From: Scleropages formosus
Lineage: Eukaryota; Chordata; Actinopteri; Osteoglossiformes; Osteoglossidae
DNA: 64,000 nt
NCBI RefSeq assembly: GCF_900964775.1
Contig: NC_041822.1
Span: 3,830,001 to 3,894,000, forward strand
Direction: 5' to 3'
This document shows positions 49,536 to 64,000 of the stretch, piece after piece (within the stretch, counting starts at the first letter, position 1; each line of letters begins with the position of its first letter). The notes beneath the pieces are model-generated. The model saw only the letters and a list, made by a program, of their open reading frames with translations, made no database searches and was not told where the DNA came from. The position numbers were made by a program, and so were the translations under genes.

Positions 49536-50619
49536 AATCCACCTGAAGCAAACTGACATTGCCACTCAAGGCTGATCAAGATGGTAGCGAGGGAAGGAAA
49601 AAAAAAACCTCTTGCAAAAACTTGGCATTAACAGGAAGAGTGAAAGGTTGGCATTAATGAAAGCTGTGCCAATACATATGGTGTGCAGGGGGGAAAAGAC
49701 ATCCAGGGAGCTCCGATAGCCTTGGCCCGACTAAGTCGACCTTCCACAAAGTGTTCTGTCACACTATTATATAAAATTGCAAATGGGATTAAATTATAGC
49801 GAAAAACACATAGGTGTTGACATATTGAGTTAATTTATTACTAATGAAGTCCATAAGCCGGATGACGCTGTAGAGCGATTGTTTTTTCACGCCTGCCGAG
49901 GCGTATGCAGATGAGGGGCTTTTCTCATGCCAGAATTAGTGGCAGCAAATTGTGTTCCGACGAGCAAAAGCGAAACAAATCATTTGAACTGAAACGTGTG
50001 CGGGATCGTTTCTCCTTTCATCGAAAACCATTTTACTATTAGCGGGCTGCTCGAAAAAAGAGGAACCTTCGAGTCCTCGCCGCCAGTTTTAAAGCCGGCT
50101 CGGCACGTGAAACAAGCGGCCTCCTTTTCAAATCCCGTGGTCTTTTCCACCGAGCAAATTGTCGGACACCCTCGGCATTCTCGTATTTCTGAGAGCACAC
50201 ATGACAATTTACGTGACTCAAAGCCTTGGCTCTATTGAAAGAGGATAATAGCTCCATTAGGAGGGATTTACAAAGGAGACGCAATTAATCCCCATTACTA
50301 GTGTGTTGGTTGCATGTTGGCGTGCATGTGAATGTGTTTATGACCTCACCGCCTCCACTCCGCAGACAAGCTCTTGAGAAAAGGTCGACTTTCAACCGCC
50401 TAACGCACGGACCCTGCTGACGCACACGACAGGGCAACATCTATATTCTCCGCTCTTCACGACGACGCTCGGCGTTTCATTGAAAATCAAAAGGAATCGT
50501 TTATTCTGGTTTTTCTCATATCCCTGTGGTACAGTTGCAGCAGAGAATTCAAATTGTTTGAACATGATGAGTAGAGGTTCTGACAAAGGTGAGTTGTTCT
50601 GAGAGCATTCTGGATCAGC

Positions 50620-51640
50620 TTGCAGTGCTTGCGTTCGATCTCCTTTCATACACTTCAATTTGATACTGAATCCCCTCTTCTTCCTGCATACCCTGTGGTA
50701 CACCTGGAAACCTGCGAACAGACAAACAGCTCATGTATTATAAGTGCTTCCACATCTGTCTGCTTGATGGTCCCATGCACGAAAGATAAAGCACGGAGGT
50801 TCTTGGTTCTGGCTCCATCGTGGTGGAATGACCTCCCCCTCTCACTCAGAACTGCTGAATCTCTGTCCACATTTAAAAAGGGTCTTAAAACTCATTTCTT
50901 CCAGATGCACTTCACCCATGATCTTTTAACTTCATGTAAGGTGTGAACATTCATGCACTATAATTTTAAGATGGTGCCCAGGTAAACCTTTACGCAGCTA
51001 CTCCTATAATGCAACGTAAATGTTTTAATGTATCTCAAAAATTAAAAAAATACTATTACTAGGAAGGTGATCAGGAATCGTGGATATTCGGATAAAGTTT
51101 CATGCAGTTACTCGTGTGTGTCACGTCCATGCCCGCATCTCAGACAACAACACCTGACTCTGCTCCAGCACCAGATTAACCGCTCACCCTTTAAAAGACC
51201 CTCCTCAGCTCCCATACCTTTGCGGAATCTCGTCAGAGACAACCGCCCTTCCTTGTGACTCCTCGCTCATCTCCAGTTCTCAGTTCACGTTCTCCGGTTG
51301 TTGACCCTTCGCTTTGTTTCTCGACCACGTCCATGGATCTTCGTTCTGACCCTGATCGCCGATCGACTGACCACCCGCCTGTCCCTGACATCGAGTACTT
51401 GCCTGATCCTCTAAATCCAGACAAACGACCCCGCATCTGGGTCCTTCCGTCCCGGTTCATCATGACAGCGTGATGAAAATTGGTTCATGGCAGAAAGAAA
51501 CAAACGAACTGCACTTAAGAATCACACGTCTGCAACTATATCTTTCTGCTAATGTAATGAACACATTGTATTTTCTATGAGATGTACGTCGCTTCGGAGA
51601 AAAGTGTCTGCTAAATAAATACATGTAAATGTAAATGTAC
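50620..51640 (+). mobile_element. L2-like LINE, 3' end of ORF2 and 3' UTR
   Basis: 50760-50943 encodes ARRFLVLAPSWWNDLPLSLR and TAESLSTFKKGLKTHFFQMH, the closing motif of L2/CR1-group ORF2, ending TGA. The 3' UTR follows and ends GTCGCTTCGGAGAAAAGTGT plus CTGCTAAATAAATACATG. An insert at 51119-51467 splits the UTR. The rest of the LINE is missing, which is typical 5' truncation. Confidence 0.75.
51119..51467. mobile_element. Probable solo LTR (Gypsy-like), 349 bp
   Basis: Begins TGTCACG and ends CATGACA (TG...CA borders with short inverted ends). It is flanked by GTGTG at 51114-51118 and GCGTG at 51468-51472, a 5-bp duplication with one change. The related L2-like tail at 41953-42175 lacks it. 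No internal coding region is present, so it is a recombined fossil. The Gypsy label is from general resemblance only. Confidence 0.6.
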
Positions 51641-52345
51641 GGCCCCTCTACAAAAATATGAATATCATCGGTGATTTTCCACAACAGTAGCTCCTCTAAT
51701 TTTGTCAAAGTAGCGTAGCGGTGAATTAGGGCCTTTAAAACTGTCAGAGTTACAGATATCTTCAGTTCAATGAGGTGGAACAATGTAAATGGATTATGTC
51801 ATGCTTCCCAGTGCCATGAAGTATCTTACATTTACATCAGGAGTATGGTCTCTCTGTCTGATTTAAATAGGAGTTAAACTTTTATTCCACTGATCTAAAA
51901 GTAGATTGGATTGGATTATATAGGATGGTTTTGATGTCTGGTATAATCTGACAAATTCAAAAAAAAAAAAAAATTGAAGTACTCTGGTGAAAATGAGGGA
52001 AAATGGAGTGATAATTATGGGGAAAAATCTGACACGCAACTAATACAATCCCAAATACATAAATGAAATGTAAAAATGACATTGATGTCTCATCCAGAGG
52101 TTGTAGCTCCTTACCTTGCAATGACAGTAATAATACAGTGTATAGTAGGGTTTTCTGTACCCTGCTGTTTCCCTCTGTTTAGGACTGACATCTGTACAGT
52201 CTTTTTTGACCTTTTTTTGCAAAACCTCCTGTCCTGAACTAAATCAGATTCCATGAAATGACTCATTTATGAGACAAGAGTTTAAAAAAACAATAGAGAG
52301 AGCAGTGTGAGTAAAAGAGTGCACAATATAGCCGACTCCACCTAC

Positions 52346-61496
<9,151 letters not shown>

Positions 61497-62273
61497 GGCC
61501 GCTGTGCTGCTCTGCTCAGTGGTTCAACCAATGCACAAATGCACATCGGAACTTATACACATGCCACGTGGAGGATTTTACAGCTTTTACAGCTTTCCAG
61601 ATAGCAGGCCTACCTATTTACTGTTTTCAGAGGCAGGGTTTGGGGGGAGGGGAGGCGTGAAGAGAACCCTCCCCAGGGAATAAAGTGAAACCGGAAGCGA
61701 GGGGGAAGCGACCCAAGGCGCCGCCGTCCGGCCATTGACCGAACAGCAGCACACGAACTGTCTCTGTACTTCACCTCAAGCTCATAATCCAATTATTTCC
61801 CCAGGAAGTGCTAGGAAGAATTGTCTCTCTTTTGTTCCAATTACTTTAAACTGAAAACATTACAAAATGGTTCCTGAACCCGAAATGTCAGTATTTTCCA
61901 AGAAATATGCTAGAATGGCTAAAACTAAGCCATGATAAGTGCATGTTCAGTACAGTTAACGCGTATGAAGTCTGGCTCCGAAAACGGCTATTTTTGTAGG
62001 TGAGCGTAACATCTTTGATACAATGCTATCGAACAAAGTATACACAAGCCAGGATAAGCAGGATAATAAATAAGCAATTAAGCATATCCAATTTACACAG
62101 CTTAAACGGAAAAAAAAATTCACATTGCTACTTGGAAAGCCAACTTTGAAATAGTGAAATAAGTTAAGCTGAAACCTTTTTTCCCATTAGATGTTTTTTA
62201 AGAGTCTAATGCTGCCTATTATATTTTAGAATAATATACAGTATATTACTAATGTTATCTACTGGTGGATATA

Positions 62274-62364
62274 TGCGCATGCGTGGAACGTCACCTTGGA
62301 GCCAGCAGGCAAATTTCTTACGCGTCAGAAGTAGCCCAGTAACTACGCATGCGCAAAACGTCAC
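62274..62364. promoter_or_regulatory. Paired NRF1-like and CRE-like sites in the dhfr/msh3 spacer
   Basis: TGCGCATGCG at 62274-62283 is followed by ACGTCAC at 62288-62294. TACGCATGCGC at 62344-62354 is followed by ACGTCAC at 62358-62364. The two modules lie exactly 70 bp apart, about 190-270 bp upstream of the msh3 start. Palindromic NRF1 sites and CRE half-sites are typical of housekeeping promoters. Confidence 0.55.
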
Positions 62365-62546
62365 TGAAGCGCCAGGGCTGCCCTGTGGGGAGACTCGTGG
62401 GTTGCGATAGACACAGAGTTCTGGAGCTGTTACTGACAGTTTATAGAGAGTCCGCAGACTCTTACTGACAGGTTTCCGACACAGCTGCGACTGTACAGAG
62501 GCCGGGTGCATCACTGCAGATGGGAGGGGAGCAGTAACGCGGAGCC

Positions 62547-64000
62547 ATGCCGAAGGCGAAGCCGAGCGGGAGGAGCGGCAGCGCGCAGCCCACCGTCAGC
62601 CGCTTCTTCACTGGGCCGCTTTTTCACTGCAACTCCGCGGCTCGCCGGGCTCCTCAGGGCCGCACACACAAGGTAGGAACGAGTGCCTGAAAGGCACTGA
62701 ATGAAATGAAAACGAAAAGAAATTAAATAAAGGCAGTTTCTGCTGAAACTTCACTTAAAATCCGTCTCAGTGTCGCTGCTGTGCTTGCCTTATTTCTTAA
62801 AAACAAGACTCCAGCAGCAGCATCATCAACCATGATCATCACACCGGCATCATCATCCCAATTTACTTATTCTTGGAAAACCTCATCATCACCATAATAT
62901 ATAAGAAGCCATAACAAAAGTGTGGTAAAATGCAGTTTGAACCTGTTCAAAGTCAAAGCCCAACTTATTGTCATTAGGACATGCGTACTATGGCAATTAT
63001 TACAATAATATGCTACAAAATGATGTAAAAACAGTCTGGAATAAGTGCAGGGATGTTCAGGTCAATAAACAGAAATGTAAGCAGATTTTACATGGGGAAA
63101 AAGTAAGGTTTTTTTGTGCAATAATTCTTTGTGGGAATAATGAGCGGCAGCGTGTGACCATAAATAATACATCATCATGTACTCATGTACTCCAGTGACC
63201 AGTACAGACAGAAAGTGTGGTAGATGTGGATGCACCGCGACAGTTTTTCCTCTAGATCCAGGGACAGAGGAAGACGACAACGCCATGTGAGGATGAAGTA
63301 GAATCCCAGAAAAAGCGAGTAAAGCTGATCCATCACGGAGAGGATGATGATGCCAACTGTGCATTTGTCCGTCCTGAGAAAGTTAAAGGTGAGAAATTAT
63401 TACTTATCCTTTATTCAGCTTGAACATTTCAGTGGTTTACCCAGCTATGCTCAAGGGAATTCATATGGCAGGAGTGCAGGGTAAGCACTTCCAATTCATA
63501 CAACAGGAGTCGAACCTGGAAGTTTCAGTTTGCAAGGTGACAGCACTAGCCGCTACTCAACCTGCTGCCCTAATGGCGCGTAGATTGTAGAGTATAACTG
63601 TTTGAAATCCATTGGAACTGTCAAAAATGACAGATCTATAAGCTAAGGCTAATATTTTATCCTCGTTCCAAAAAAAGATGGCATGTGGCTTTCCTATAAA
63701 TAAGGAGGCCCATCTGGGATTATGAGGAAAAAGTTGGAGATATGATGAAGAATGTAAAAACTGCCACTGTTTATGTTTTGCTGCAGATGATCAGTCAGCT
63801 AGCTCAAGAATCAGTCTCTCGTCCTCCACCCTGGAGCGACTCTGGAGCTTCAGTTGCCATAAGGATCAAGAGAACAACAGGGATCATGGAACCTCCGAAG
63901 TTGTGGGTACGGCTGGCGAGAGCCATACAACAGGACATGGGGATGGAACGATGGACGGGGGCAAATTGGAGCAAGAGGAAAAGGAACAAAGTCCCAGCGT
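62547..64000 (+). CDS. msh3: DNA mismatch repair protein Msh3, N-terminal part
   Basis: Three coding exons: 62547-62672, 63256-63388 and 63787 to beyond the window, in consistent phase. The protein starts MPKAKPSGRSGSAQPTVSRF F and contains a PCNA-binding PIP-type box (Q-x-x-V-x-x-F-F, residues about 14-21). A disordered basic and acidic N-terminal region follows (KKRVKLIHHGEDDDANCAFV; ISLSSSTLERLWSF). Msh3 pairs with Msh2 as MutSbeta to recognise insertion/deletion loops. The MutS domains lie outside the window. Identification rests on the PIP box, N-terminal composition and the divergent arrangement with dhfr, which is conserved in vertebrates. Confidence 0.9.
62948..63200 (+). repeat. Unclassified interspersed repeat (TTATTGTCA type), msh3 intron 1
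   Basis: TCAAAGTCAAAGCCCAACTT then TATTGTCATTAGGAC, the same opening as 18096 and 31512. It ends about 55 bp before msh3 exon 2. Confidence 0.5.
63403..63572 (-). mobile_element. Decayed SINE-2 copy in msh3 intron 2
   Basis: Reversed head (AGCCGCTACTCAACCTGCTG) and box-B-like GAGTCGAACCTGGAAG remain; the body is scrambled. Confidence 0.5.

Noticed and set aside
50392-50703. Minus-strand frame containing KQFEF...GYEKNQ, considered as the missing dhfr last exon
   Set aside because: The match to YKFEVYEKND is too short and broken, and no acceptor precedes it in the right phase.
62206-62514. 102-codon minus-strand frame upstream of msh3
   Set aside because: It covers the promoter spacer, and dhfr exon 1 is clearly at 61405-61496 instead.

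Overview
This is vertebrate nuclear DNA, almost certainly from a bony fish. The genes have GT-AG introns, most of the sequence is non-coding, and the protein-coding exons match conserved vertebrate genes. Non-coding DNA is packed with tRNA-derived SINEs, Tigger-like DNA transposons, LINE fragments and (TG)n/(CA)n tracts. One abundant SINE family ending in (TG)n resembles, from memory, repeats in osteoglossomorph fish (arowana and relatives). That lineage guess is weak.

Seven known genes are supported exon by exon. From left to right: the 5' coding exon of marveld2 (tricellulin; minus strand, runs off the left edge); ak6 (minus, 5 exons, complete); ccdc125 (plus, 11 coding exons, complete); fam151b (plus, 5 exons, possibly a missing 5' end); ankrd34b (minus, single coding exon); dhfr (minus, exons 1-5 found, the last exon not found); and msh3 (plus, first three coding exons, runs off the right edge). 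Two divergent pairs share intergenic promoters: ak6/ccdc125 across a GC-rich island, and dhfr/msh3 across about 1 kb. marveld2-ak6-ccdc125 corresponds to human 5q13.2, and fam151b-ankrd34b-dhfr-msh3 to human 5q14.1, so two blocks that lie apart in human are contiguous here.

The introns and spacers hold at least four SINE families, many inserted into one another; three Tigger-type copies and two related small elements with TA duplications; one nearly full-length LINE of the R2/NeSL/Hero group (zinc finger, reverse transcriptase, restriction-like endonuclease) flanked by a 57-bp duplication; 3' ends of an L2-like and an RTE-like LINE; and one probable solo LTR inside an L2-like tail. The L2-like LINE and two SINE families end in the same sequence, which suggests that the LINE mobilises the SINEs.

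The least explained items are a two-exon open frame on the minus strand near 44.6-45.2 kb that ends in a transmembrane segment, several unique non-coding blocks (36.2-36.9, 48.7-48.97 and 49.5-50.3 kb) that could be conserved elements, and a Tigger copy with an internal 8 x 42-bp minisatellite that resembles a mammalian Tigger family.
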